A stretch of 64,000 nucleotides of DNA. Source: Silene conica. Lineage: Eukaryota > Streptophyta > Magnoliopsida > Caryophyllales > Caryophyllaceae. The DNA lies in contig CM055316.2 of the NCBI GenBank assembly GCA_029255685.2, positions 74,663,237-74,727,236 of the forward strand. The letters run 5' to 3'. The notes beneath the pieces were generated by a model. That model did not search any database. It saw only the letters and a program-made list of their open reading frames with translations, and was not told where the DNA came from. Each line of letters begins with the position of its first letter. The stretch's first letter is position 1. Shown here in pieces: positions 9,036 through 20,636 of this stretch. Made by a program: the position numbers and the translations under genes.

Positions 9036-11086
9036 ATGACAGACACAACCTCTCAAACAACCTCGCAATCCATCCCCGCAGTAGCAGGAGCCACCTCCAC
9101 CTCTGTAGGGGCTCAGGAAACTCCAGCTCCGGCAGCGGCGGCTCCCCTCAGCACCAGCACTCCTCAGATGCAGTCAGGCATCAACAGCGGCGGCACGATG
9201 GCCAGCTCAGGCAACACCAGTGGAGACACCCCTACCCCGGCCATGTGGAAGACCATGATGGAAAGAATCTTTACCCTCCATCAAGCGGTCGACGGCCTAA
9301 GGAAGGACAACCAGGAGCTAAGAAAGCTGGCTACCGCGCAGAATCAACCCCCACGGGTCAGCGAAGGACCAACCATCGACACCAGAATCCCAAGGCCTCC
9401 AGGGAGCAGAAGCGAGGCCAGAACCATTCCCAACGAAATAGTCACCAGGCTAGACCTCACAGGGCTAGCTCCTCCAGAAAGAATCACTCCGGCAGGATTG
9501 GGCTACCTTTCCATCAACCTAGACTCACCGCCACTGCAAACCGGGACCCCAGGTAACGGATCTGTAAGGTTACCCATTAGCACTAACCAACCTGGTAATG
9601 CAGGACCTTTTTTCACCCCAACCTCGGTCTGGACGCAAGGAGAGGGATCAACGGCAAGGCAGCCCCTTCTGCTGGGGGCTGGCTCATCAGGATACCCCGC
9701 TCAACAGGCGCCATCGATAGTCCACGCTGTACCGATGGGTCATCAGGCGCTCGGTCAGCCCACGGTCAGTCAGACCCCAGGAGCGCCAGGGTATGCATCT
9801 CTCACTCATGCTACCCCTTGGAATTTCGCTAACCCTCTTGCAGGACCGAATCCATGGGAACACCAGTACAAAGAGCTGTGGGACCTAGTCAGCCGCATAC
9901 CAGGAATGCCAAGGCCCCTGGAGAAAGCGCCCCCAGACAGCTACGCAGACTCGTCATTCACTCACAACATCGTTTCGGTGGATGTGCCTAAGGGATTCAC
10001 TCCCCCGAATATGACCAGCTATGATGGAACAGCCGATCCTATAGACCACATCAACCAATACAAGCAGAAGATGATGGTGATCACGGCCTCAGGCTCCCTG
10101 AAGGAGGCATGTATGTGTAAAGGATTCGGGTCCACTCTCTCAGGAGCCGCCCTCCAATGGTTCGTCACTCTGCCCAACTCCAGCATGTCCAGCTTTGCAG
10201 ACCTGGTGAACGCGTTCAACCAACAATTCGCCAGCAGTAGGCGGCCAGAAAAGCAGAGCAGCGATCTCTACGAGATCCAGCAAGGTGATGGAGAGTCCAC
10301 CAGAGACTACCTGGCCAGATTCAACAAAGAGATGGTATCCATACCCCATTGCGAGGAGAAGGCTGCCATCCACGCCTTTCGCTGGGGGCTACCATAGGCC
10401 TCCGACCTATACAAAGAGCTAACCAAGTGGCCATGCACGGCTTACGCTCAGGTGCAGCAAAAGGCGTTGGACGCCATCCGACTGGAAGAGGACGCAGGGC
10501 CTAGGAGGATCAGTTGTGGCTCTGCCTCCACCAGTAGGAAGGCACCAGCAGCAGACAGGCAGGAGAGATCAAAACCCTACAACAGGCCGGTGCATAAGGT
10601 CTCTAGGGGAAAAAGCTGGAAGAATGATCCAAATCTGCCGCCAAAGGTACAGGAGTATGGTTTCACTGTCAATCTTGCAGGATTAATCAAGACACTGAAA
10701 GAGTTGGGAGAAAAAGTGAAGTGGCCTTAGAAGCGGGCAGAAGAGAGAAGTAAAGACGGAAGAGACACCAACCTGAGGTGCGACTTCCATAACGAAGACA
10801 TCGGGCATACAACCGAAGACTGCATCACCCTCAGAAAAGAGGTCCGGTATCAGTACGAGCAGGGTAACCTGAATCACATCTTGCCAAAAGGGACCAAGGT
10901 GAACGCAACTCGCCAGGTAGCACCCTCTAGCCCTCCTCTCTGCACTAGAACTATTAACGTGATAACAGGGGGCTCGGAGCTGTGCGGACTCACCTATTCC
11001 GCAGCCAAGAGGCACGCTACCCGAGTTAAAGGAGACAAGCCAGAGTCCTCGTGCAGGATCAGCGCCCAGGATCTACCAGTCGTCAG
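9036..11086 (+). pseudogene. gag of Tat element 2 (first part, two amber stops)
   Basis: Starts MTDTTSQTTSQ at 9036, 64 bp after the primer site. The N-terminal third is low complexity (Ala, Thr, Pro, Ser). The retrotransposon gag core runs about 9970-10400 (AALQWFVTLPNSSMSSFADL, QGDGESTRDYLARFN). In-frame TAGs at 10395-10397 and 10728-10730 break it; the frame is otherwise kept. A zinc-knuckle variant (CDFHNEDIGHTTEDC) lies near 10780. The gene is split at 11086 by the nested element; removing that insertion and one target duplicate restores the reading (LPVV/SFDETD), matching LPAVTFDETD of element 1. Confidence 0.85.
11082..11086. repeat. target-site duplication GTCAG (left) of nested element
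   Basis: GTCAG at 11082-11086 is repeated at 20142-20146, directly flanking the TG...CA ends of the nested element. Five bases is the usual size for LTR retrotransposons. Confidence 0.95.
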
Positions 11087-11630
11087 TGTAAAACCCCTCG
11101 CGAAAGCGGAAATATAAACACATAAAAGTACCAAAAATGCAGCGGAATTTAAAACTTTTTTAGAGGATAAAACAACATGCGAGAAGTCTTAGACTAAAAC
11201 GTAAACTGAAACTGAAACCAAATAGATAAGTAACAGTACTAAGTATCAAACTGAAACATAACATGAATACATCAGCCGGGGATGGAACATCCCTACCGGC
11301 ACCAAAACAAAAGTAACAACTACGAGTCCAGCTAAACGATATAAGGTAAGTCGTATGATGACAGCAGGATCATCACTCGCTAGCTCTCGTGAACCCATCT
11401 CCAACCAGCATGTACCTACATACATGAAAAACATGTACGCCACAATCAGTGGGGAGTGACTAGAGTTCTCCTAGCCACCTTTTGTGACAACACGTAACAT
11501 ATAAAACAATACAGAATACTCCAACATATATCAACATGTGAAGCATAAACAACTCATCATCTAATCTCTTACTAACATGCGATTACCATGCACGGCTCTC
11601 AACTAACTTCATAAACAAATAGGGAGGAGA

Positions 11631-12513
11631 GCCGGTTTCCCTACTGGTTACCCAGTCGGGGGGTCTTTCAATCCAATTATTTATGAAACCGAACTAAGAG
11701 TCATCCAATGCCTTGGATGATTAAACCACAACTAACTAACATCAACAACTCGACATGCATATCTGACACTGGTCCAACATCTAGGCAAGCAGATAAACAT
11801 CCATAACTCATCATGCATATCTGACACTGTACCATCATCTAGGCAAGCAGATACATAATCATAACACTAGCAACGGGTCCAGAGGTGAACTTAACACATA
11901 TCCCATTACTACACTATGTCGGGTCCAGAGGTGAGCTTAACACATATCCCAACATCTAATCAAGTAAAGGGTCCAGAGGTGAACTTAACACATATCCCTA
12001 AACTTACAAACATGAAAAGGGTCCAGAGGTGAACTTAACACATATCCCTAATCATCCAAAAGCAAAGGGTCCAGAGGTGAACTTAACACATATCCCAATG
12101 CTACAAACATGTATTGGGTCCAGAGGTGAACTTAACACATATCCCAATACACAGTCATCGCACAACGGGTCCAGAGGTGAACTTAACACATATCCCGTGT
12201 ACGACAACCGATCACGTGTCAGGTCCAGAGGTGAGCTTAACACATATCCTGACACGCCCAAGCAAAACACGTAACGGGTCCAGAGGTGAACTTAACACAT
12301 ATCCCGTCACGCGACAGATAAACACGTAGTGGGTCCAGAGGTGAACTTAACACATATCCCACCACGCGACAACCATTGTAACCACTGAACAACCAAAGGT
12401 AGAAACTAACCTATAGTTCTAACTTCTTAAACCTCTAATCAACATTCAATTGATTCCGGGAACTAGGGCGAGGGAGAGCCGGTTTCCCTTTCGGTTACCC
12501 GACCGGGGGGTCT
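11631..12513. repeat. pair of GCCGGTTTCCC...GGGGGGTC units with covarying hairpins
   Basis: Units at 11631-11664 and 12478-12513 share GCCGGTTTCCC at the left and GGGGGGTC at the right. The middle is ACTGG-TTAC-CCAGT in one and TCGG-TTAC-CCGA in the other, so the stem changed on both sides while the loop stayed. Confidence 0.7.
11875..12360. repeat. array of ten 30-bp repeats with covarying flanking stems
   Basis: Ten copies of a conserved 30-bp core that begins GGGTCCAGAGGTGAACTT and ends AACACATATCCC start at 11875, 11921, 11969, and so on to 12331. Spacers of about 16-21 bp differ in sequence, but the bases flanking each core pair with one another: TGTATT/AATACA, GTGTCAGG/CCTGACAC, ATGAAAA/TAATCAT. 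In the unit at 12221 the core edges themselves change from GGG/CCC to AGG/CCT together. An inner GTG/CAC pair lies in the loop. Confidence 0.85.
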
Positions 12514-12673
12514 CTATCCTCACTTCATTCCCGAACCCAATATAACGTTGCCCGTACACCGGGGACCTCAAATACATGCCACGGGTACACAAAACAAGTT
12601 TCAAGTAAAACCGATAAACCGTTTAAAAGTTACGATCAATTTACGAAAAACTCAAAATAGCTTACAGGGGTCC

Positions 12674-12975
12674 CCAGCCGGTCGGCAGGCAGCCGGTCGG
12701 CCGGCTGGTGACCTCCTCAGCCTTTCTTTCTCTTCTGAAACACTACACGCACTCCCAGCCGGTCGGCAGGCAGCCGGTCGGCCGGCTGGGACTACACTTG
12801 AATTCTGAAAGTACATAAACACAACACAACGCACTCCCAGCCGGCTGGCAGGCGGCCGGTCTGCCGGCTGGGAGACCTATTCACTATGGGTCTCAATTTT
12901 CGCAAAACCACAAAAACACAAGAAGCGCTCTCAGCCGGTCGACCGGCGGCCGGTCGGTCGACCGGCTCAGAGAGC
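12674..12975. repeat. four GC-rich imperfect palindromes (hairpins)
   Basis: Hairpins at 12674-12708 (arms CCAGCCGG/CCGGCTGG), 12753-12791 (TCCCAGCCGG/CCGGCTGGGA), 12834-12874 (CTCCCAGCCGGC/GCCGGCTGGGAG) and 12927-12975 (AGCCGGTCGACCG and its complement, with outer GCTCTC/GAGAGC). Arms vary between copies but stay complementary. Confidence 0.85.
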
Positions 12976-13933
12976 CTGACGCTGAAAATCGCGTTTTCCA
13001 TCCCTTCTCAATACTCAATAAATTAACACAAAACTCATGAATCGATACATGGGTTGTTATCCCAACATTATAAATCACCAAATACTACTTCCTATCAGCA
13101 CGTAAATCCCAACACAATCCTCAAACGATTAATTTCAAGTATCCGTCTTAACATATGAAAAACTGAAATTATACTTGTGAACACATAACCATATTTCCAA
13201 GCATGAATTCCTCACATAAACAACAACCTAAACATGTTTCTAAGTCTGGAAATCATAGTACTCAACTAAAATCAGAAACAATTAAGAGAATCCATCAATT
13301 ATGCTAATATACACATAAAAGGCCGAGTTATCTCATTATCGTCACCTTTAAGCTTATTCCGGCAGATGATCCTCCTCTACAATGTAAGAGTCCACGTCGG
13401 GATTGTCGAGACTAACTCCTATAATCAAAGAAAACGGTTTAGAATCATCAAAAACGAATTAAAGGCAAAACAGCCCATTTTTCGAAGTTGGCGAAATGAA
13501 AAACGAAAGTGATGGATGATTAGGGAAATCGAACAAGGATTCCGAAAATGCTCTTACTTTTGCGTTTTGAGGAGCGGATGATGAAGAACTTTGCAAAAGA
13601 AGGAAGTAAGAATGGAGGTTTTGTGGTAAGTTGTTTTACAGTGGAAAAATGAAATGTTGAGGATGAAGGGAGTGATTATGTCGACATATGAGGTTTTAGG
13701 GGTTTAAGTACTTGTCCTTTCCGGAATAAATGAAACGGGCTTGGTTAACACAACGGGTTTTGTTGAGTCGGTTTACTTGTCAAGTTATATTCGTCTTAAG
13801 GACTTAAGGTTCTTAAGACGGATCCTATGATTTACTTTAAAATAAATCAACATTAAATATTAAAATATGATTTCATCCCGTAAAAATAATTAAAACCTTT
13901 AAAATACAATTTACGAAAAAGCGGGCTGTTACA

Positions 13934-15866
13934 ATCACCCAATCTTCAAAAAGTTTCGTCCTCGAAACTCGAAGGTAGAGGTAAGTACGAAAACGACTCT
14001 AACGTTCAAAATATATCAAGCGGGTGGTGTTAACCCAAAACTTTATCCTTCAAAAAGGTTTCAAGGACAAAAGGCTTCGAGGCACAAGTCTTGTCAATGG
14101 ATATCGGGATTCTCGTTACGTATTCAAGAGTCCATCATTCCAAATCTGAGACTAGTCCCCAAAATAAAATTAGTCAAAATTCTAAAATTACGTCGATTCG
14201 GGGTTGATGGGCACAGTACGGGTTATCAGACGTCTCCAATAACACGTTCTAGTGGCTATCAACACTGAAGTCTGCCAAATTGTAAAATATCCTGTTCTTC
14301 AAAATCAAGTTTTCTTCCAAATTAACCTTTATTTCTCAAATTTTCGAAGAGTACAATGGTAACCATGACTAAAAGTTGCTTCTAACGGAAGAGAAAGCAG
14401 TTTCAACTTTTTAAAACAATTAAGCTTTTTCCCAAAAACAATGGATTTAAAGTCAACAATTGGGAAACAAGTTCTAAAACAGACGCTCGAGAGCGCGGAA
14501 ACGGTCGCAAAGCTTATTTTTGATAAGAAGGATTAGGGGTTCCAAGCCTCGCGGCTGTAAGGATTCAAAAAGGAAGGGTCGAAGGAACGGAACGATTAAG
14601 TCGGAGGTTAAAGAAGACGGTAACCTTTGCCAAACATGGGCGCACTAACTGCTACATTCACAATCGAAACATCCTTCCAACGGTCCCTAGTATATCCCAA
14701 AAGGCGATTCCAGTAACCTCAATGCTCACAATGGTTCGCGGTTCCTATTACCCCTATCTCATCCACAAAACAGGGCATTCCTCAACAAGAAGGTTTCCAA
14801 AACTCTGAATCGGAACTCTATTACCATAACAATGAATCCTCAAAACTCAAGATATAGCATTCACTACCCTCCAACCTTAAATTCTGACCGTTAGATCCTA
14901 GCAACCTATTTCGCAAGGTTCAACATCTCAAATTTCCCAAATTATAAACAATGAACATTCAAAACAAGGTCTCATTAAGGTAACAACTTCCAAGTCAGGC
15001 ACGTCTATGACGGGTCTTCATGACTAGTTCCTCAAAACGATTCGAATCTCAAGGTTCCTCGAAGTCTAAAGCAACATTATCCTTTAAATGATTTATTCCT
15101 CAAATGTTGAGGTAACTCTTCTCAGCTAGTCCCCAAATGACGATTCCACCAAACCCTCAGACCACTCAACTCATGTGGTACATCTATTAGACTTGTATCA
15201 CAGCCCACAATAATCATACACAAATCAATGCGTTTCTGGACTTACATCTCTCAACACACCATTCATTCTCAAACCGACGATGTACCCTAAATTCTCCTTT
15301 AAGTCTTTCACTAGATAAATGCTAAGATCCATTAAGTAACTTAAGATCAACCACCCAGTCAATTCCACAAGTTCTTGTAAATGTCCTAATATTCGCACAC
15401 CGTTACTAACAACTCTCGTTCTTCAAGTATAAACAACAATAGCTTACCTCATCTACTTATCCGTCGATATCAATAACTCAAGCCTATTCCTCGAAGTCAC
15501 TTCCCATCCCAAGTAATTCTAAGTCCACAAATAGATATCTCCAAACTCACAATTATCCATGACTCAGCGAGATTCTCGCACCTAAGTCTCATCTAAAGTC
15601 ACGTAAGACACTCTACTTAGCACCATTATCTCATCATTCCCTTACTCTTCAAATTAGTAACATAACAACACTAGGGTTATCCAAAACATATACAATAAGC
15701 TCTTTAGGTTTCTCCCCAAGTAACGACACTCTCCCAAATTACGGTTTACAGCTAATTGCAAGAGGTTCCCAAGTTCATCTATGGTAGATTACCGCACAAG
15801 GTGTTTTAGGGGAAGCAAGTTATCAGGTTGAGTAACAAGGAAATGAAAATAGATTCCAAGGAGGAA
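13934..15866. other. non-coding internal region of nested gag-only element
   Basis: No frame of useful length and no protease, RT, RNase H or integrase motif seen on either strand. The end next to the 3' LTR carries (minus strand) CGAGGACGAAACTTTTT, then a TTGGGTGAT stretch, at the place of the purine tract. Confidence 0.6.
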
Positions 15867-17123
15867 TTACCGGAATCTAAGGAAAGAGATTAAGATCTTA
15901 ACGGCTACAAGTACCTCAACCGAAAATGAGATGGAAGGTGTGAACATACCAGTAGGCGGGGCAGGGTGAACTCCGTCCTCAGTCTGACTCTGAACAGCTC
16001 CGGCTTCACTGGTCTCAGCCTCAGGGTCAGTAGCAACAGCTCTGTCAATGGCGACATTCCCTACACGGCACTCAAAAGAGCGATGTCCAAATCCTCCGCA
16101 GGTGTAGCACTGGCGAGGGTCACCATGGCAGTCAAGTCCAAGGTGAAGATCCTTGCGGCACTTAAAACACTTCAAGGGTGCTTCCGTTGAGGGTTCCATG
16201 ACTCGATCCTGGGAAGCCTCAACTCCGTTGGGTTCTCCCTTTCCTTGGGGGCACTGATTAGAGAGGTGTCCTTGCCCTCTGCAACGATAGCAAATATGCG
16301 GTCTACCACGGCGGTTCTTACTTGGCCTAACCGTAGCAAGTGGTACAAGGAACTGTGGGTGCTTTCCCCTTCCAGGATGAGAGGAGGAGGAAGAAGGACT
16401 AAGAGGTCTCTTGCTTCGGCAGCTACGTAAAGGCGGTGGAGGAGGAGAAGAAACTCTAGCTCTCTCACAATAGATCTCATAAGGGTCCTCTGCTCGCAAG
16501 ACACTGTAGTAACTCTGGAAGTAAGAAGTCGGGTTACCACTAGCTACACTCCTAGTCTCAGCATTAAGCTTGCTCCGAAACAGGTAAGCCTTGTCTTCTT
16601 CTCTCTCAACTAGCTGTGGAACGAAGTGAATCAGCTCCTCAAATCGATTGGTGAAAGCTTGAACAAAAAGGGTTCCTTGGCGAAGGTTCATGAACTCGGT
16701 CATCTTATCTTGGCGAATGTCCCTATGGTAAAACCTCATGCCAAGAAGAGTCTTGAAACGACTCCAAGTGAAAGTAGGGTCACGAGTAGCAGGGGCACTG
16801 ATCGTCATCCACCAACTCCTGGCCTCACGGACTAAGAACTGTGATGCTACTCGGGTCTGATCCTCAGGTCGAACATCATAAATCATGAAATTCCTTTCCA
16901 TGTCAAAGAACCAAGCAGTGAGGGTCGCAGCACTAGTTTCCCCATCGAATGTCTTAGCTGCATTCCTCCACATCTGAGTGATAGTCCAAGCAAGTCCCCC
17001 AGGTTGGTTACTTCCCGAGGTTTGGGATGAAGAAGGAGGCACAGACGACCTAGCTATGCACTCCTGGAGAGTTTGAATGAGGGCTTGCGTCTCAGCATTC
17101 TCATCATTGGTTGGCTCTGTCAT
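15867..17123 (-). CDS. gag of nested element: retrotransposon gag domain plus three zinc knuckles
   Basis: 418 codons from ATG at 17123. Residues about 50-200 are a retrotrans_gag domain (AKTFDGETSAATLTAWFFDM, ARSWWMTISAP, FTNRFEELIHFVPQL). A Ser/Pro/Arg-rich linker follows. Three CCHC knuckles of CX2CX4HX4C spacing: CYRCRGQGHLSNQC, CFKCRKDLHLGLDC, CYTCGGFGHRSFEC. No stop or frameshift seen. Product: particle-forming and RNA-binding structural protein. It is the only coding region of the element. The last residues after PPTG may be intronic, since a GTATGT donor-like site occurs there. Confidence 0.9.
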   Translation of the reverse strand: MTEPTNDENAETQALIQTLQECIARSSVPPSSSQTSGSNQPGGLAWTITQMWRNAAKTFDGETSAATLTAWFFDMERNFMIYDVRPEDQTRVASQFLVREARSWWMTISAPATRDPTFTWSRFKTLLGMRFYHRDIRQDKMTEFMNLRQGTLFVQAFTNRFEELIHFVPQLVEREEDKAYLFRSKLNAETRSVASGNPTSYFQSYYSVLRAEDPYEIYCERARVSSPPPPPLRSCRSKRPLSPSSSSSHPGRGKHPQFLVPLATVRPSKNRRGRPHICYRCRGQGHLSNQCPQGKGEPNGVEASQDRVMEPSTEAPLKCFKCRKDLHLGLDCHGDPRQCYTCGGFGHRSFECRVGNVAIDRAVATDPEAETSEAGAVQSQTEDGVHPAPPTGMFTPSISFSVEVLVAVKILISFLRFR

Positions 17124-17280
17124 TCTTCAGTCATAAGAGGGTGAACCGTTAGACGTATTCTTAACAAGGCACAAACAGACTACAATATAAATCCTTAGAT
17201 CTACCCCATCTCTCATCCATTATTTGTTTATTTGGTCAAGTTCAGGTTGGGGGTCACATGAGTGCGTCGGGAGCAATAAT

Positions 17281-17292
17281 GCTCTGATACCA
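17281..17292 (-). promoter_or_regulatory. primer-binding site for initiator tRNA-Met (nested element)
   Basis: On the minus strand TGGTATCAGAGC follows the end of the 17295-20141 LTR after two bases. This is the standard plant tRNA-iMet primer site and fixes the minus orientation. Confidence 0.93.
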
Positions 17293-17294
17293 AC

Positions 17295-20141
17295 TGTAAA
17301 ACCCCTCGCGAAAGCGGAAATATAAACACATAAAAGTACCAAAAATGCAGCGGAATTTAAAACTTTTTTAGAGGATAAAACAACATGCGAGAAGTCTTAG
17401 ACTAAAACGTAAACTGAAACTGAAACCAAATAGATAAGTAACAGTACTAAGTATCAAACTGAAACATAACATGAATACATCAGCCGGGGATGGAACATCC
17501 CTACCGGCACCAAAACAAAAGTAACAACTACGAGTCCAGCTAAACGATATAAGGTAAGTCGTATGATGACAGCAGGATCATCACTCGCTAGCTCTCGTGA
17601 ACCCATCTCCAACCAGCATGTACCTACATACATGAAAAACATGTACGCCACAATCAGTGGGGAGTGACTAGAGTTCTCCTAGCCACCTTTTGTGACAACA
17701 CGTAACATATAAAACAATACAGAATACTCCAACATATATCAACATGTGAAGCATAAACAACTCATCATCTAATCTCTTACTAACATGCGATTACCATGCA
17801 CGGCTCTCAACTAACTTCATAAACAAATAGGGAGGAGAGCCGGTTTCCCTACTGGTTACCCAGTCGGGGGGTCTTTCAATCCAATTATTTATGAAACCGA
17901 ACTAAGAGTCATCCAATGCCTTGGATGATTAAACCACAACTAACTAACATCAACAACTCGACATGCATATCTGACACTGGTCCAACATCTAGGCAAGCAG
18001 ATAAACATCCATAACTCATCATGCATATCTGACACTGTACCATCATCTAGGCAAGCAGATACATAATCATAACACTAGCAACGGGTCCAGAGGTGAACTT
18101 AACACATATCCCATTACTACACTATGTCGGGTCCAGAGGTGAGCTTAACACATATCCCAACATCTAATCAAGTAAAGGGTCCAGAGGTGAACTTAACACA
18201 TATCCCTAAACTTACAAACATGAAAAGGGTCCAGAGGTGAACTTAACACATATCCCTAATCATCCAAAAGCAAAGGGTCCAGAGGTGAACTTAACACATA
18301 TCCCAATGCTACAAACATGTATTGGGTCCAGAGGTGAACTTAACACATATCCCAATACACAGTCATCGCACAACGGGTCCAGAGGTGAACTTAACACATA
18401 TCCCGTGTACGACAACCGATCACGTGTCAGGTCCAGAGGTGAGCTTAACACATATCCTGACACGCCCAAGCAAAACACGTAACGGGTCCAGAGGTGAACT
18501 TAACACATATCCCGTCACGCGACAGATAAACACGTAGTGGGTCCAGAGGTGAACTTAACACATATCCCACCACGCGACAACCATTGTAACCACTGAACAA
18601 CCAAAGGTAGAAACTAACCTATAGTTCTAACTTCTTAAACCTCTAATCAACATTCAATTGATTCCGGGAACTAGGGCGAGGGAGAGCCGGTTTCCCTTTC
18701 GGTTACCCGACCGGGGGGTCTCTATCCTCACTTCATTCCCGAACCCAATATAACGTTGCCCGTACACCGGGGACCTCAAATACATGCCACGGGTACACAA
18801 AACAAGTTTCAAGTAAAACCGATAAACCGTTTAAAAGTTACGATCAATTTACGAAAAACTCAAAATAGCTTACAGGGGTCCCCAGCCGGTCGGCAGGCAG
18901 CCGGTCGGCCGGCTGGTGACCTCCTCAGCCTTTCTTTCTCTTCTGAAACACTACACGCACTCCCAGCCGGTCGGCAGGCAGCCGGTCGGCCGGCTGGGAC
19001 TACACTTGAATTCTGAAAGTACATAAACACAACACAACGCACTCCCAGCCGGCTGGCAGGCGGCCGGTCTGCCGGCTGGGAGACCTATTCACTATGGGTC
19101 TCAATTTTCGCAAAACCACAAAAACACAAGAAGCGCTCTCAGCCGGTCGACCGGCGGCCGGTCGGTCGACCGGCTCAGAGAGCCTGACGCTGAAAATCGC
19201 GTTTTCCATCCCTTCTCAATACTCAATAAATTAACACAAAACTCATGAATCGATACATGGGTTGTTATCCCAACATTATAAATCACCAAATACTACTTCC
19301 TATCAGCACGTAAATCCCAACACAATCCTCAAACGATTAATTTCAAGTATCCGTCTTAACATATGAAAAACTGAAATTATACTTGTGAACACATAACCAT
19401 ATTTCCAAGCATGAATTCCTCACATAAACAACAACCTAAACATGTTTCTAAGTCTGGAAATCATAGTACTCAACTAAAATCAGAAACAATTAAGAGAATC
19501 CATCAATTATGCTAATATACACATAAAAGGCCGAGTTATCTCATTATCGTCACCTTTAAGCTTATTCCGGCAGATGATCCTCCTCTACAATGTAAGAGTC
19601 CACGTCGGGATTGTCGAGACTAACTCCTATAATCAAAGAAAACGGTTTAGAATCATCAAAAACGAATTAAAGGCAAAACAGCCCATTTTTCGAAGTTGGC
19701 GAAATGAAAAACGAAAGTGATGGATGATTAGGGAAATCGAACAAGGATTCCGAAAATGCTCTTACTTTTGCGTTTTGAGGAGCGGATGATGAAGAACTTT
19801 GCAAAAGAAGGAAGTAAGAATGGAGGTTTTGTGGTAAGTTGTTTTACAGTGGAAAAATGAAATGTTGAGGATGAAGGGAGTGATTATGTCGACATATGAG
19901 GTTTTAGGGGTTTAAGTACTTGTCCTTTCCGGAATAAATGAAACGGGCTTGGTTAACACAACGGGTTTTGTTGAGTCGGTTTACTTGTCAAGTTATATTC
20001 GTCTTAAGGACTTAAGGTTCTTAAGACGGATCCTATGATTTACTTTAAAATAAATCAACATTAAATATTAAAATATGATTTCATCCCGTAAAAATAATTA
20101 AAACCTTTAAAATACAATTTACGAAAAAGCGGGCTGTTACA
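17295..20141 (-). repeat. LTR of nested gag-only element (its 5' LTR)
   Basis: Same length and, as far as I compared, same sequence as 11087-13933. The hairpin array is at 18083-18568 and the GC hairpins at 18882-19183. It would hold the promoter; I did not identify a convincing TATA box. Confidence 0.93.
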
Positions 20142-20146
20142 GTCAG
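20142..20146. repeat. target-site duplication GTCAG (right) of nested element
   Basis: Matches 11082-11086. Confidence 0.95.
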
Positions 20147-20630
20147 CTTCGATGAGACGGATGTAGAAGAGGGTGCTGAATACCATGATGATGCCCTGAT
20201 CATCACCCTATCCATAGGGAACTGCAGGGTAAAGAAGATCCTGGTAGACACGGGGAGCTCAGTCAACATCATCATGTTGGAAACACTGAAGAGCATGGGA
20301 TTTGGAGAAGCAGATCTGACCAAAAAGGCGATTCCGCTGGTGAGATTCAGCGGAGAAACCAAGCATTCACTCGGAGAAATCATGATCCCAACCTACGCCG
20401 GGGGAATCAACAAGCAGGTGAGATACCTGGTGATTGACGGTCCCTCCACCTACAACGTCATCCTGGGCAGGCCATGGATACATGATATGAAAGCCATTCC
20501 GTCTTCATACCACCAGTGCCTCAAGTTCCCTACGCCGTGGGGAGTCCAGACTATAAGAAGAAACCAGGAAGAAGCAAGGAGCTGTTACAAGGTGGCACTC
20601 AAACCCACAGCCACCCCTCCTCCAGCATAG
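20147..20630 (+). pseudogene. protease end of gag-pro of Tat element 2 (after the nested insertion)
   Basis: Continues the gag frame: SFDETD, the retropepsin site VDTGSSVNIIML near 20246, ILGRPWIHDM near 20460. Ends at TAG 20628-20630 followed by CAATCA, the same place as in element 1. Intact by itself but cut off from its 5' part by a 9-kb insertion. Confidence 0.88.
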
Positions 20631-20636
20631 CAATCA
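20628..20636 (+). promoter_or_regulatory. candidate readthrough site (UAG CAA UCA), Tat element 2
   Basis: Fits UAG-CARYYA, with the downstream frame open. Homologous to 1881-1889 in element 1, although the flanking residues have diverged. Confidence 0.55.

Larger units (their letters stand above)
11087..13933 (-). repeat. LTR of nested gag-only element (its 3' LTR)
   Basis: 2,847 bp; on the minus strand it starts TGTAACAGCCCGC and ends GGGGTTTTACA. It contains a 10-unit hairpin array (11875-12360), two copies of another hairpin unit (11631-11664 and 12478-12513), a direct repeat of about 40 bp (11757-11852) and four GC-rich hairpins (12674-12975). Confidence 0.93.
11087..20141 (-). mobile_element. 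young gag-only LTR retrotransposon (TR-GAG-like), minus strand, nested in Tat element 2
   Basis: It has two LTRs of equal length (11087-13933 and 17295-20141, 2,847 bp each, offset 6,208), a GTCAG target duplication, a minus-strand primer site for initiator tRNA-Met and a gag gene on the minus strand. The internal region is only 3,361 bp and I see no protease, RT or integrase motif, so it must depend on an autonomous partner. This fits the published TR-GAG class of non-autonomous elements. In every stretch I compared the two LTRs were the same, so the insertion is very recent. The gag type, the tRNA-Met primer and the CGAGGACGAAACTTTTT motif before the 3' LTR point to a chromovirus (Del/Tekay-like) partner; that is inference. 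Confidence 0.88.

Noticed and set aside
11875..12360. CRISPR-like repeat and spacer array
   Set aside because: Regular 30-bp repeats with variable spacers look similar, but this is a plant LTR, the array is copied in both LTRs, the spacers pair with each other across the repeat and there are no cas genes.
12548..13081. Frames rich in RPAG repeats
   Set aside because: They are translations of the GC hairpins on both strands, with no start context and no conservation signal.
13934..15866. Degenerate pol in the nested element
   Set aside because: With LTRs that look identical, heavy decay of pol is unlikely, and no RT or integrase motif was seen; absence from the start fits better.
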